64,000 bases of DNA, taken from the NCBI GenBank assembly GCA_964502525.1, contig CAZCXH010000003.1:14453-78452 (forward strand). Direction: 5' to 3'. This stretch comes from DATLYB01 sp964502525 (GTDB taxonomy: Bacteria; Bacteroidota; Bacteroidia; Chitinophagales; CAIOSU01). The notes under the pieces were generated by a model. The model was not told the origin of the DNA, ran no database searches, and saw only the letters and a list, made by a program, of their open reading frames with translations. Shown here piece by piece: positions 26,941-34,510 of this stretch; within the stretch, counting starts at the first letter, position 1; each line of letters opens with the position of its first letter. A program made the translations under genes and the position numbers.

Positions 26941-27018
26941 AAGCCCGGACTCCTCCCCTCTCCATCCGGACTCCACCCGGAGAGGGAGTAAGTTGTTGAA
27001 TTTTAGAACTGCCCTTAA
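26941..27018. repeat. TTAAGGGCAGTTCTAAAA-family repeat, left end lost (copy 4)
   Basis: Contains the core CTCTCCATCCGG...CCGGAGAGGG, then AGTAAGTTGTTGAATTTTAGAACTGCCCTTAA (its last 18 bases, 27001-27018, are the family end). The left terminal arm is not recognisable. It lies in the 456-base spacer between rpoD and the exosortase gene; a TATATTTA box near 27090 is a possible exosortase promoter. Confidence 0.7.
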
Positions 27019-27148
27019 CAAGTTTATCATAACAGCTATGTGTGGGAATTTGCAGCTTGTGCCACCGTAATAGTTGCCGTTTACCCCTTATATTTACACC
27101 GGCTGATTTATGGTAGATTAGGATAATCTCCTTAGGTTCGCAAACATA

Positions 27149-27781
27149 GTGGCTAAACCCAAAAAAGAAAGCCTAACCCAGCAGAAAAAAAAGCTGAAAG
27201 GAAAGGAGGCGCATAACGTCAGGGAAAAGCTATCCTCATGGTGGATAAGCAAAAATCCCATTTTGAGGTTTGCGCTGGGGTTTGCATTATTTATGGGCGT
27301 GTTCTATGCTTTCTGGGTGACGCCCTTTTTCACTGATTATATACTTCAGCCGGCAGTTCAGTTCAATGCATGGGTTTCTTCCAAAATCCTGGTGCTGTTT
27401 GGATATGACGCCTATGTAATGGGTTCAACGTTATCATCATCCGGTATCGCCATTGATGTGGGCAGAGGCTGTGACGCCTTTGAGCCTATAGCAATATTTC
27501 TATCGGCAGTCCTGTTATTCCCTGCTTCGGTCAGATTGAAACTTATTGGCGTTGCATCAGGAATTCCGATTCTGTTAGTTCTTAATCAGTTACGCATCAT
27601 TACCCTTTATATTGCGGGAGCGCACAGCATTACCTTGTTCGGAAAGGAGCATGAGTGGTACTTTAATTTGATACATCTCCAGGTGTGGCCCGTAATATTC
27701 ATTATTGCCACATTGGTGCTTCTTGCCAATTGGATACTCTACTCATTAAGAAAAAAGAAAGCTGCAGAAACAACTCAATAG
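27149..27781 (+). CDS. Exosortase/archaeosortase family protein
   Basis: 210 residues from a GTG start, with a basic N terminus and about six membrane helices. The catalytic triad of exosortases is in place: C108 in GRGCDAFEP, R149 in NQLRII, and H176 in NLIHLQVWP. Exosortases are inner-membrane transpeptidases that cleave short C-terminal signals (motif, helix, basic tail) and attach the protein to a surface component. The next gene starts 4 bases downstream and encodes a partner membrane protein. The pairing resembles the Bacteroidota exosortase X type, but I cannot verify the subtype. No substrate with a PEP-CTERM-like tail was found in this window. Confidence 0.9.
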   Translation: MAKPKKESLTQQKKKLKGKEAHNVREKLSSWWISKNPILRFALGFALFMGVFYAFWVTPFFTDYILQPAVQFNAWVSSKILVLFGYDAYVMGSTLSSSGIAIDVGRGCDAFEPIAIFLSAVLLFPASVRLKLIGVASGIPILLVLNQLRIITLYIAGAHSITLFGKEHEWYFNLIHLQVWPVIFIIATLVLLANWILYSLRKKKAAETTQ

Positions 27782-27784
27782 CCC

Positions 27785-28405
27785 ATGGCAAAAGTTATAA
27801 TTAAGTTTCTGCTCATTTTTATAGTTGCTTACGCTGTTATGACCGTTCCGCAAACAGGCATCAGCGATTTGTATGCAAAATTTCTGAGAATGGAGGGAAA
27901 TTTTTTCTTTGGCGAGTTCGGGAAAAAAGGGATGGTGCTGTTTGAACCCAATGAAGACAAGCATAGCTGGAACTACCCTACCATGATGATCCTGTTTAAT
28001 CGCGATCAGTATGACAATGCGGCAAAAACCGGGGCGAATCTCACTTATGTGAAGCACAACCTTGCCATGTATTACGATTTCCTTTTCGCGGCATTCCTCA
28101 TTGCATTGGTGATAGCCACTCCGTTGAGCCTGAAGCGCAAACTGATGGCGCTGCTTCTCTCTGTCCTATTGCTGCACGTTTACATCAACTTCACCCTTTA
28201 TATTGAAATCATATCCCAGTTCAGCGATTACCCCGCTATTGATGTGGCGCACCTCTCCCCATTCAGGCTGAAAATAGTGAAGTTCATCTACCCCATTGTA
28301 AGGGTAAATTTTGGCACAGGGTTCTTTGTTGCCTTGCTGATATGGCTTACCGTTTGTTTCAGAAAGGAAGACCTCATGAGAATATTTCCATCTTCCGTAA
28401 AATGA
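27785..28405 (+). CDS. Exosortase-associated membrane protein
   Basis: 206 residues with an N-terminal hydrophobic segment, an extracytoplasmic stretch of about 75 residues (LRMEGNFFFGEFGKKGMVLF onwards), and then three more helices. No family signature that I know well, but the 4-base spacing and same strand imply translation together with the exosortase. It may present substrates or form a complex with the exosortase. This is inference from position only. Confidence 0.7.
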   Translation: MAKVIIKFLLIFIVAYAVMTVPQTGISDLYAKFLRMEGNFFFGEFGKKGMVLFEPNEDKHSWNYPTMMILFNRDQYDNAAKTGANLTYVKHNLAMYYDFLFAAFLIALVIATPLSLKRKLMALLLSVLLLHVYINFTLYIEIISQFSDYPAIDVAHLSPFRLKIVKFIYPIVRVNFGTGFFVALLIWLTVCFRKEDLMRIFPSSVK

Positions 28406-28592
28406 AAATCAGAATAATTTTATACCATCGGGATCCTCAGAAGGAGTCCGGAACTTCGGACCGATCGTAGTTCATTTTTCACACTTGTTTCGGAATAACT
28501 CAACCCGGCATTAAATATAAATTTAAACTTTACCGAATGAAGAACCTGATGATAATAACCGGTATTGTAATTTTCAAAAGATGTTGGCATCC

Positions 28593-29663
28593 TCAAATCC
28601 GTGTTTCTGAAAAGCAGTCCTTTCTTTCGCACCCTTCCATCTTCAAAATAAAATCCGAACCGTAAGCCATAGCGGGCGTTTGGCAGCCCACTATGAGATT
28701 TCCGTTGAGGATTTCCTGCGCGATGGCGACAGACGTCATTGCTGTGAGGGTATAGCCTTCCGGTGTTTGCTGAAGCGTGACGCATGACTTTCCCTCAGGG
28801 TTCGTCACTTTGCTCCAGAAATAGCTGCGCGCTTTTTTTCTTCTCTCATCGGATGGTCCTGGCGGGCGGCTGTCAACGCGCTTTCTGAGAAAGCTTTTCA
28901 TAAGAGGATTCTTCAGCAGCCAGCCCAAATAGTTGCCCGCTTTCATTCCCCTCACCATGCTTTTGTTTGCACCGGTAAAAACCTCAATGTTTGGAATACC
29001 CGTGCTTCTCCATGCGGTGGAAATATCGCCCCATGGAATGCAGGCGCAAAGCATCTTGATTTCTCCGAAATCAATCGTCATGGTTTTGTGCGCGTTGGGA
29101 ACAACCGTGATCTTTCCGTTTTTTCGAACCGCCCCTCCCCTTCCGAGGTTTTCGACAATCGTTTTTGCAGTTCCGCGGGAAACGCCACCGCCCAGCCCGG
29201 CAAAGGCAAGCTGAAGCGTATTCGCGTCAGGTAATCTTTTTTTCATATGCAGGGCAAGACAGTCGGATGGAACCACGTCAAACCCCGTTCCCGGCATCAC
29301 CATGATACCCGCTTCTTTAGCCTTCTTGTCATAACCCGCGCACATTTCAAACACTTCCACTTCCCCGGTGATGTCCAAATAATGAGTTTTGTTTTTGAGG
29401 CAAGCTTCCACCATAGGCTTTGAAGTGAACATGAAGGGCCCCGCTGCATGAATCAGCACGCCAACGCCTTCCAGCCCGCGAAGGATTCCGCTTTCATCCT
29501 CCAATGAAAAAATGCGGTGCTTCAGCCCGTGCTGCCCGGCAAGCCGCTGAATCTCGCTTGCCTTCCTCCCAGCAACAATTGGCTTCAAACCCTTTTCAAG
29601 GCAGCGTTTGAGGATCAACCCACCCGAAAAGCCATTTGCTCCGTATAACAGGATGTTATTCAT
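28593..29663 (-). CDS. Saccharopine dehydrogenase-like NAD(P)-binding reductase
   Basis: 356 residues, cytoplasmic. The N-terminal Rossmann motif GANGFSG (9-15) and the AAGPFMFTSKPMVEACL and THYLDITGE blocks are typical of the saccharopine dehydrogenase/trans-acting enoyl reductase family. Members reduce or oxidise diverse substrates, including lysine intermediates and lipid enoyl groups. Nothing nearby identifies the substrate. It is divergent from the beta-propeller gene. The 28406-28592 spacer to the convergent exosortase partner has no feature I recognise. Confidence 0.82.
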   Translation of the reverse strand: MNNILLYGANGFSGGLILKRCLEKGLKPIVAGRKASEIQRLAGQHGLKHRIFSLEDESGILRGLEGVGVLIHAAGPFMFTSKPMVEACLKNKTHYLDITGEVEVFEMCAGYDKKAKEAGIMVMPGTGFDVVPSDCLALHMKKRLPDANTLQLAFAGLGGGVSRGTAKTIVENLGRGGAVRKNGKITVVPNAHKTMTIDFGEIKMLCACIPWGDISTAWRSTGIPNIEVFTGANKSMVRGMKAGNYLGWLLKNPLMKSFLRKRVDSRPPGPSDERRKKARSYFWSKVTNPEGKSCVTLQQTPEGYTLTAMTSVAIAQEILNGNLIVGCQTPAMAYGSDFILKMEGCERKDCFSETRI

Positions 29664-29742
29664 AACGAAGGATTTTGTTTTTCCTGAAGCTATACAAATA
29701 ATAATGTTGTTTCATGTCTATCCGCGATGCAAAATAGCCGCG

Positions 29743-31107
29743 ATGCGCATCATGGAGTGCATCCTGCTTGTATTGCTTCACCTCCCGGTTTTCTCGCAGC
29801 ACACAGACCGGTTTGAGCTTGTCAAAACCATCAACGGCAAAATCACCCCGAAATCCATCATCTATGCCGGCAACGGACATTTCTTCACGCAAAACATGAT
29901 GTATTCGCACAAGATAGCGGTTTATGACAGGAATTACGGTTTGGTGAAAAACATTTATGATAATGTTTACCTGAGCGAATTAGGATTTCCCGATTACGAA
30001 GGGATGTATCAGGGCGCGCCTGTTGAAGCGGCTGCAAGCCATGACGGCAGCTACGTATGGGTAACGAATTACACGATGTATGGGCAGGGGTTTGAAAATC
30101 CGGGTGATGATAATTGCGGTTCGACCGGAGATTTTGATCACAGTTTCGTCTATCGTATTAATGCAAATACGTTTGAGATAGATGGCGCGGTGAAAGTCGG
30201 TTGCGTACCCAAGTATATTGCGGTTGCTCCTGACGACCGTTATGCGCTGGCAAGCAACTGGTGCAGCGGAGATCTGAGCGTGATAGACATTGCCGCGTTG
30301 AAGGAAGTAAGGCGAATTCCGCTTGGATTATACCCGAGAGGAATTGCCATTGATTCCAAATCGCAATACGCCTATGTAGCAATCATGGGTTCTGATAAAA
30401 TTGCGCGGGTCAGCCTTGCAAATTTCACGGTAAAAATGCTGCAGAATGTAGGGATGCGTCCGCGCCATCTTGTTATTTCCAATGATGACAAATACATCTA
30501 TGCTTCTCTCAACAAAGAACATAAGGTGATAAAAATTGATGTTGCGAAAAACAAGGTGGTCGCCTCGGTGAAAACAGGCCATGCACCGCGAAGCATGGCT
30601 CTCTCAGCCGATGGCAGATATTTATTTGTGGTCAACTATTTAAGCAGAAGCCTGAGCGTAATCGCTGTCCGCAATATGCAGGAGGTACAAAACCTGCCGA
30701 CCAACATGCACCCCATTGGCGTAACCTGCGACCCGGAAACCGGTGAGGTCTGGGTAGCGTGCTACTCCGGAAGCATACAGGTGTTTAAAAATACTGCGGA
30801 CTATCCGCAGAAAGCAAATCCGATTGTTCATGAAACCTTGCAACCTCCCATGACAAGCAACTATGAGTATCATATCATTGTCGGTGTGTTTCGCGAAGAA
30901 TGGAATCTCAAAGCAATGATGAGCCGCTGCGTTAAGGCCGGCTACACGCCTTACATCGTCAATCCGGATGCCTCAGCGAAAAAGGTGAGCTGCATGGGTT
31001 TTGATGACCCAGAAACCGCACGAATGGAGTTAAACAAAGCGAGAGATACGTTCGGAGAAAATACGTGGCTTTTCCGGCAGCCGGTGACGAGCGAAAGCCT
31101 GAGGTAA
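29743..31107 (+). CDS. Secreted YVTN beta-propeller protein with C-terminal SPOR-like domain
   Basis: 454 residues from the ATG at 29743, which gives a compact signal peptide (MRIMECILLVLLHLPVFSQ). The open frame extends back to 29608, but that part overlaps the divergent gene and lacks signal features. Residues about 30-370 are a seven-bladed YVTN-type propeller (repeats such as GLYPRGIAIDSKSQYAYVA and GHAPRSMALSADGRYLFVV). The last 70 residues, YEYHIIVGVFREEWNLKAMM...WLFR, have the SPOR pattern. SPOR domains bind glycan strands denuded of stem peptides, so the propeller may be tethered to peptidoglycan. The propeller ligand is unknown. Confidence 0.82.
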   Translation: MRIMECILLVLLHLPVFSQHTDRFELVKTINGKITPKSIIYAGNGHFFTQNMMYSHKIAVYDRNYGLVKNIYDNVYLSELGFPDYEGMYQGAPVEAAASHDGSYVWVTNYTMYGQGFENPGDDNCGSTGDFDHSFVYRINANTFEIDGAVKVGCVPKYIAVAPDDRYALASNWCSGDLSVIDIAALKEVRRIPLGLYPRGIAIDSKSQYAYVAIMGSDKIARVSLANFTVKMLQNVGMRPRHLVISNDDKYIYASLNKEHKVIKIDVAKNKVVASVKTGHAPRSMALSADGRYLFVVNYLSRSLSVIAVRNMQEVQNLPTNMHPIGVTCDPETGEVWVACYSGSIQVFKNTADYPQKANPIVHETLQPPMTSNYEYHIIVGVFREEWNLKAMMSRCVKAGYTPYIVNPDASAKKVSCMGFDDPETARMELNKARDTFGENTWLFRQPVTSESLR

Positions 31108-31328
31108 ATCTCATCCATCTCATCCTTACATTAAAAAGCCCTGTTCCTACAGCACCTTTTGTCTGAATGGCAATCAATTTTCTGCTATAAAGCGACCCTA
31201 GAGGACTTTTGTACCATTATAAATCACCATGAATTTCGCAAAAATCTCAAACAGTTGTAGTTACTTGCAATAGTGAAAGCCAGGTCCTGTAAGGGTTTTA
31301 CGGAATTGGCAGCATTTTTAAATTTACC

Positions 31329-31361
31329 AAACCTGCCAGGTCTTAAATATCTGGCAGGTTT
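31329..31361. repeat. REP-like palindrome upstream of the Y1 transposase
   Basis: Perfect 11-base arms AAACCTGCCAG/CTGGCAGGTTT around TCTTAAATAT... (loop 31340-31350), 16 bases before the transposase start. The same CCTGCCAGGT core recurs at 34451-34485. REP sequences are typical partners of REP-associated tyrosine transposases. The rest of the 31108-31377 spacer shows no gene. Confidence 0.7.
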
Positions 31362-31377
31362 ATCAAAATAATTTATC

Positions 31378-31878
31378 ATGACCTACCTTAAAATCTGGAT
31401 TCATTTTGTTTTTTCAACGCAAAACCACAAGAAGCTTCTTCATGGTGACGTGCGCCTGCAGCTTGTAAAGTACATGCGCGAGATGACGCGCGAGCAGAAA
31501 ATTTACCTCGATCATCTCTCGGTGATGGAGGAGCACATGCACTGCCTTGTTTCGCTTGGAAAGGAGCAGACCATCTCGCAGGTGGCAAGAATCATCTCCG
31601 ACCAGACAGCCAATTGGCTGAATGATAACGGCTTGGTTTCCGAAACCCTTTCATGGGACGATTATTTTGCGGTTTCCGTCAGCGAGTCAATGGCGGAGGA
31701 TGTGAAAAGATACATCCGAACACAGGAAAAATACCATCAGCATAAATCTTTTGAAGAAGAGCTGAAAGAATTTTTTAGGAGAAATGGATGGAGGAAACCT
31801 TCAGATAAGCCGAAGAAGGAGAAAGAGAATGATCAGGTTGCCGATCCGCTTGACTTCAGTAATTTGGAATTGAAATAG
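31378..31878 (+). CDS. IS200-like Y1 transposase (REP-associated tyrosine transposase, RAYT)
   Basis: 166 residues. The HUH metal site is H53-M-H55 in EEHMHCLVSL and the likely catalytic tyrosine is Y112 in KRYIRTQEKYH. These single-strand nucleases cut and rejoin DNA at hairpins. The upstream hairpin is a REP-type palindrome, and there is no right-end hairpin because the 3' end overlaps lgt by 46 bases. That makes a free IS200 element unlikely and supports a domesticated RAYT. The Lys/Glu-rich C-terminal tail (about 140-166) is beyond the core fold. Confidence 0.85.
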   Translation: MTYLKIWIHFVFSTQNHKKLLHGDVRLQLVKYMREMTREQKIYLDHLSVMEEHMHCLVSLGKEQTISQVARIISDQTANWLNDNGLVSETLSWDDYFAVSVSESMAEDVKRYIRTQEKYHQHKSFEEELKEFFRRNGWRKPSDKPKKEKENDQVADPLDFSNLELK

Positions 31879-33029
31879 CGCCTGGTGAAATAAACCGCAC
31901 CCGCAATCCCCATCAGCACATAGATAATTGCGATTACTTCCGCCTGCGTCATTTCTACTCCGAACAGGTCGAATTTGGTGTTCACTCTTATTCTTTCAAT
32001 GAAATAACGCTGAATGCCGTTGAGAATGAAGTAAACGGAAAACATCAATCCGGGAACCACAAACCTTTTTCTCAGGGACCACAAAATCACGAATAATAAA
32101 ATTGTAGTGAACGATTCATACATCGGAGTGGGAAATACAGTTTGCGGAAGAATGTAGCAGTGGGCTTCCGCGCATCCGGGAATCGGAACACCCTCATCAA
32201 TGATATTATGCGGATAATCGAAAGCCCACAGCCTGTCAGGCAGCCAGCCAAGCCATGCAGGTTTATCGAGCATGTTGATGATTCCCCAGTCGCCATCGCC
32301 AGAAACCTGGCAACCCTGCCGTCCGAAAGTATATGCGAGAAAAAGCCCGGGCGAGCAGGCATCGGCAACGTGAAGCGGATTCATTCCCCTGCGATGCACA
32401 TACCATATCACGCAGATGGAGCCGAGGATCAACCCGCCATAAACCGTAAGGCCGCCAAAAAAAGAACCGAACGGATCTCTCAGAAATTCGCTGAAGTTGC
32501 CGGGGCTCTCAAAAAAATAAAACAGCTTCGCTCCGATGATGCCGCTGATGGCTGCCACAATCGTGAGGTCGCCAACAGTTTGGTGCGGATGTATCTCCAC
32601 TAAATCTTTTTTTGGCACAGGAAGCTTCTCCCTGTTCCGCTCCCAATATTTGAGATAAGCAAGCGCAGCGCCAACAATCAAGCCTCCAAGCCAACTGCCT
32701 TGCCCTGACAGCAAGGTTCCCTGCGGGTCAGCCGCGAACTCCTTATAGTTTGTTACAATCAAAAATATTTTGAATCCAAGAAGGAAACCGATGATGAAGT
32801 TGATAATGAGTTCTGCAGGTTTTGCTGCTTCTCCTTTTATCACTACACGCTTGAAAGGCTTGAGCCATCCGATTTTTTCCATTCTCTTCATCTCAAGGGA
32901 AAGCGTGTATGCCGCAAAAAGAAACCCAAGCGCCAGAAAAAATCCATAGCTGAAAATGGGAAGCGGAATGTTAAGGCCGGTGAGGTCAAGGATCATGTCG
33001 GAGATGGTGGGATAGCAGCGGGGGAACAT
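31833..33029 (-). CDS. lgt: Prolipoprotein diacylglyceryl transferase
   Basis: 398 residues, longer than the roughly 270-290 of proteobacterial Lgt, as is usual in Bacteroidota. Seven or so membrane helices. Conserved blocks: GGLTVYGGLI, the Lgt signature variant FGRQGCQVSGDGDWG, and TPMYE with RIRVNTKF later. Lgt moves diacylglycerol from phosphatidylglycerol to the lipobox cysteine of prolipoproteins in the inner membrane; several lipoprotein substrates are encoded in this window. The gene starts 9 bases after mtaB and is probably cotranscribed. Its 3' end overlaps the convergent transposase gene. Confidence 0.95.
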   Translation of the reverse strand: MFPRCYPTISDMILDLTGLNIPLPIFSYGFFLALGFLFAAYTLSLEMKRMEKIGWLKPFKRVVIKGEAAKPAELIINFIIGFLLGFKIFLIVTNYKEFAADPQGTLLSGQGSWLGGLIVGAALAYLKYWERNREKLPVPKKDLVEIHPHQTVGDLTIVAAISGIIGAKLFYFFESPGNFSEFLRDPFGSFFGGLTVYGGLILGSICVIWYVHRRGMNPLHVADACSPGLFLAYTFGRQGCQVSGDGDWGIINMLDKPAWLGWLPDRLWAFDYPHNIIDEGVPIPGCAEAHCYILPQTVFPTPMYESFTTILLFVILWSLRKRFVVPGLMFSVYFILNGIQRYFIERIRVNTKFDLFGVEMTQAEVIAIIYVLMGIAGAVYFTRRYFNSKLLKSSGSAT

Positions 33030-33038
33030 GATCTCAGT

Positions 33039-34433
33039 TTACAGTTTACAGTTTACAGTTTTCGGTTCAGGGCTATCGTCAAGCAGCAAACCAGTTCCGG
33101 TTACTTCACCGGAAGAATCAATTTCCTTTAATTTGAAGTGGACGATTTCATTCACCCAATCATCCTCAAACGGTTCATTCACCTTGATGTAATTATCGGT
33201 GAAACCATGCATATATCCATTTTCATTTTCCGATTCGAACAACACCGGACGGATTTCCCCAAGATGCTGTTCGTAGAAATACCTTCGTTTTTTTATCGAA
33301 AGGCTTCTCATCATTTTGCTTCTCCGCTTTCTTTCGTCCATCGGAACCACGCTGTTCATTTCAAACGCAACTGTGTCAGGTCGTTCGGAATAAGTGAACA
33401 CATGTAGATAAGAAATATCCAGTTCATTCAGGAATTTGTAGGTTTCGAGAAAATCATCATGAGTTTCCCCCGGAAAACCAACAATGACATCCGCTCCGAT
33501 GCAGCAATGCGGCATGGCTTGTTTGATTTGCCGGACTTTTGCAGAATACAAATCGCGCAAGTATCTTCTTCGCATCAGTTTCAGGATTTTGTTGGAGCCG
33601 GATTGCAGCGGAACGTGAAAATGCGGAGCAAATTTCTTTGATGCCGCAACCAATTCAATTATATCCTTCGTCAGCAGGTTTGGTTCGATGGATGAAATTC
33701 GGAATCGTTCGATTCCGTCCACTTCATCCAATGCTTTGATGAGATCAAGGAAATTTTCATTTTTTTGCAGCCTCACCCCCGCCCCCTCTCCTTCGGAGAG
33801 GAGAGTTCGGGCATTATTTCCGAAGTCGCCAATATTCACTCCGGTAAGCACTACTTCCTTCACACCCGATGCCGCAATCTTTTCTGCCTGCGAAACAATT
33901 TCTTCAATCGTTGCGCTTCTGCTCTTTCCCCTCGCAAGCGGGATGGTGCAAAACGAGCAACCGTAATCGCATCCATCCTGCACTTTCAGGAAGGCGCGCG
34001 TTCGGTCGCCAAAGGAATGCGCCTCAACATAGAAATCAACTTCGTCAATTGGGGTGGCGTGAATGTCCGGCTCTATATTTTCCGGTGGAAGATTTTCCAG
34101 CCGTTCGATGATGTTGAATTTTTCAGAAGTTCCCAACACCAGGTTTACTCCGGGAATCCCTGCAATCGTTTCTGGTTGAAGCTGCGCGTAACAGCCCACC
34201 ACCGCCACTTTCGCGTCAGGCGATTGACGCCTTATCCTGCGGATGATTTGCCTGCATTCGCGGTCGGCATTCTCCGTCACCGAGCAGGTGTTGATGACGT
34301 AAACATCCGCTGATTCCCCGAAGCCAACCTTCTGAAACCCGCTGTCGGCAAACATCCTGCTGATGGTTGAGGTTTCCGAAAAGTTGAGCTTGCAGCCGAG
34401 CGTGTGGAAGGCGACTGTCCTGGATGGAGTCAT
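33039..34433 (-). CDS. mtaB: tRNA t6A37 methylthiotransferase MtaB, with repeat-derived insertion
   Basis: 464 residues. UPF0004 cysteines C14, C50 and C81 bind the auxiliary cluster; the radical-SAM motif is C155xxxC159xxC162 (CDYGCSFC). A C-terminal TRAM-like part follows. MtaB adds a methylthio group to t6A37 in ANN-decoding tRNAs. Between IGDFGNN and ENFLDLIKAL there are about 20 extra residues (207-226, NARTLLSEGEGAGVRLQKN) encoded by a palindromic repeat; relatives that I know run directly from GDFG into F-LDLI. The frame is intact, so the enzyme may tolerate the surface loop. It forms an operon with lgt and diverges from the oxidoreductase gene. Confidence 0.93.
   Translation of the reverse strand: MTPSRTVAFHTLGCKLNFSETSTISRMFADSGFQKVGFGESADVYVINTCSVTENADRECRQIIRRIRRQSPDAKVAVVGCYAQLQPETIAGIPGVNLVLGTSEKFNIIERLENLPPENIEPDIHATPIDEVDFYVEAHSFGDRTRAFLKVQDGCDYGCSFCTIPLARGKSRSATIEEIVSQAEKIAASGVKEVVLTGVNIGDFGNNARTLLSEGEGAGVRLQKNENFLDLIKALDEVDGIERFRISSIEPNLLTKDIIELVAASKKFAPHFHVPLQSGSNKILKLMRRRYLRDLYSAKVRQIKQAMPHCCIGADVIVGFPGETHDDFLETYKFLNELDISYLHVFTYSERPDTVAFEMNSVVPMDERKRRSKMMRSLSIKKRRYFYEQHLGEIRPVLFESENENGYMHGFTDNYIKVNEPFEDDWVNEIVHFKLKEIDSSGEVTGTGLLLDDSPEPKTVNCKL
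33765..33824. repeat. CTCTCC/GGAGAG palindromic repeat inside mtaB
   Basis: CCTCACCCCCGCCCCCTCTC begins at 33771 and the palindrome CCCTCTCC-TTC-GGAGAGG follows. The same CCTCACCCC...CTCTCC...GGAGAG layout is the core of the intergenic repeats at 4006, 6144 and 15653. Here it is in frame and replaces nothing obvious. Exact edges are uncertain. Confidence 0.65.
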
Positions 34434-34450
34434 GCGGGGGCAAAGATAGC

Positions 34451-34485
34451 GAGACCTGACAGGTTTTTAAAACCTGCCAGGTCTC
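34451..34485. repeat. REP-like palindrome in the mtaB-oxidoreductase spacer
   Basis: GAGACCTGACAGGTTTT pairs with AAAACCTGCCAGGTCTC across one base, with a single mismatch. It shares AACCTGCCAGGTCT with the palindrome beside the transposase 3 kb away. It occupies most of the 77-base divergent spacer and sits directly upstream of a -7 box. Confidence 0.72.
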
Positions 34486-34487
34486 TG

Positions 34488-34495
34488 TAACTTTG
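34488..34495 (+). promoter_or_regulatory. Bacteroidota -7 box of the oxidoreductase gene
   Basis: TAACTTTG is an exact TAnnTTTG match. Transcription would begin near 34501, which rules out the in-frame TTG at 34493 and supports the GTG at 34511, with a very short leader. The -33 region lies inside the REP palindrome. Confidence 0.6.
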
Positions 34496-34510
34496 CATCA
34501 AATTTCTTCC

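Noticed and set aside
31328..31878. Complete IS200/IS605 insertion sequence
   Set aside because: A left hairpin exists but there is no right-end hairpin, and the 3' end overlaps lgt; a REP-associated transposase fits better.
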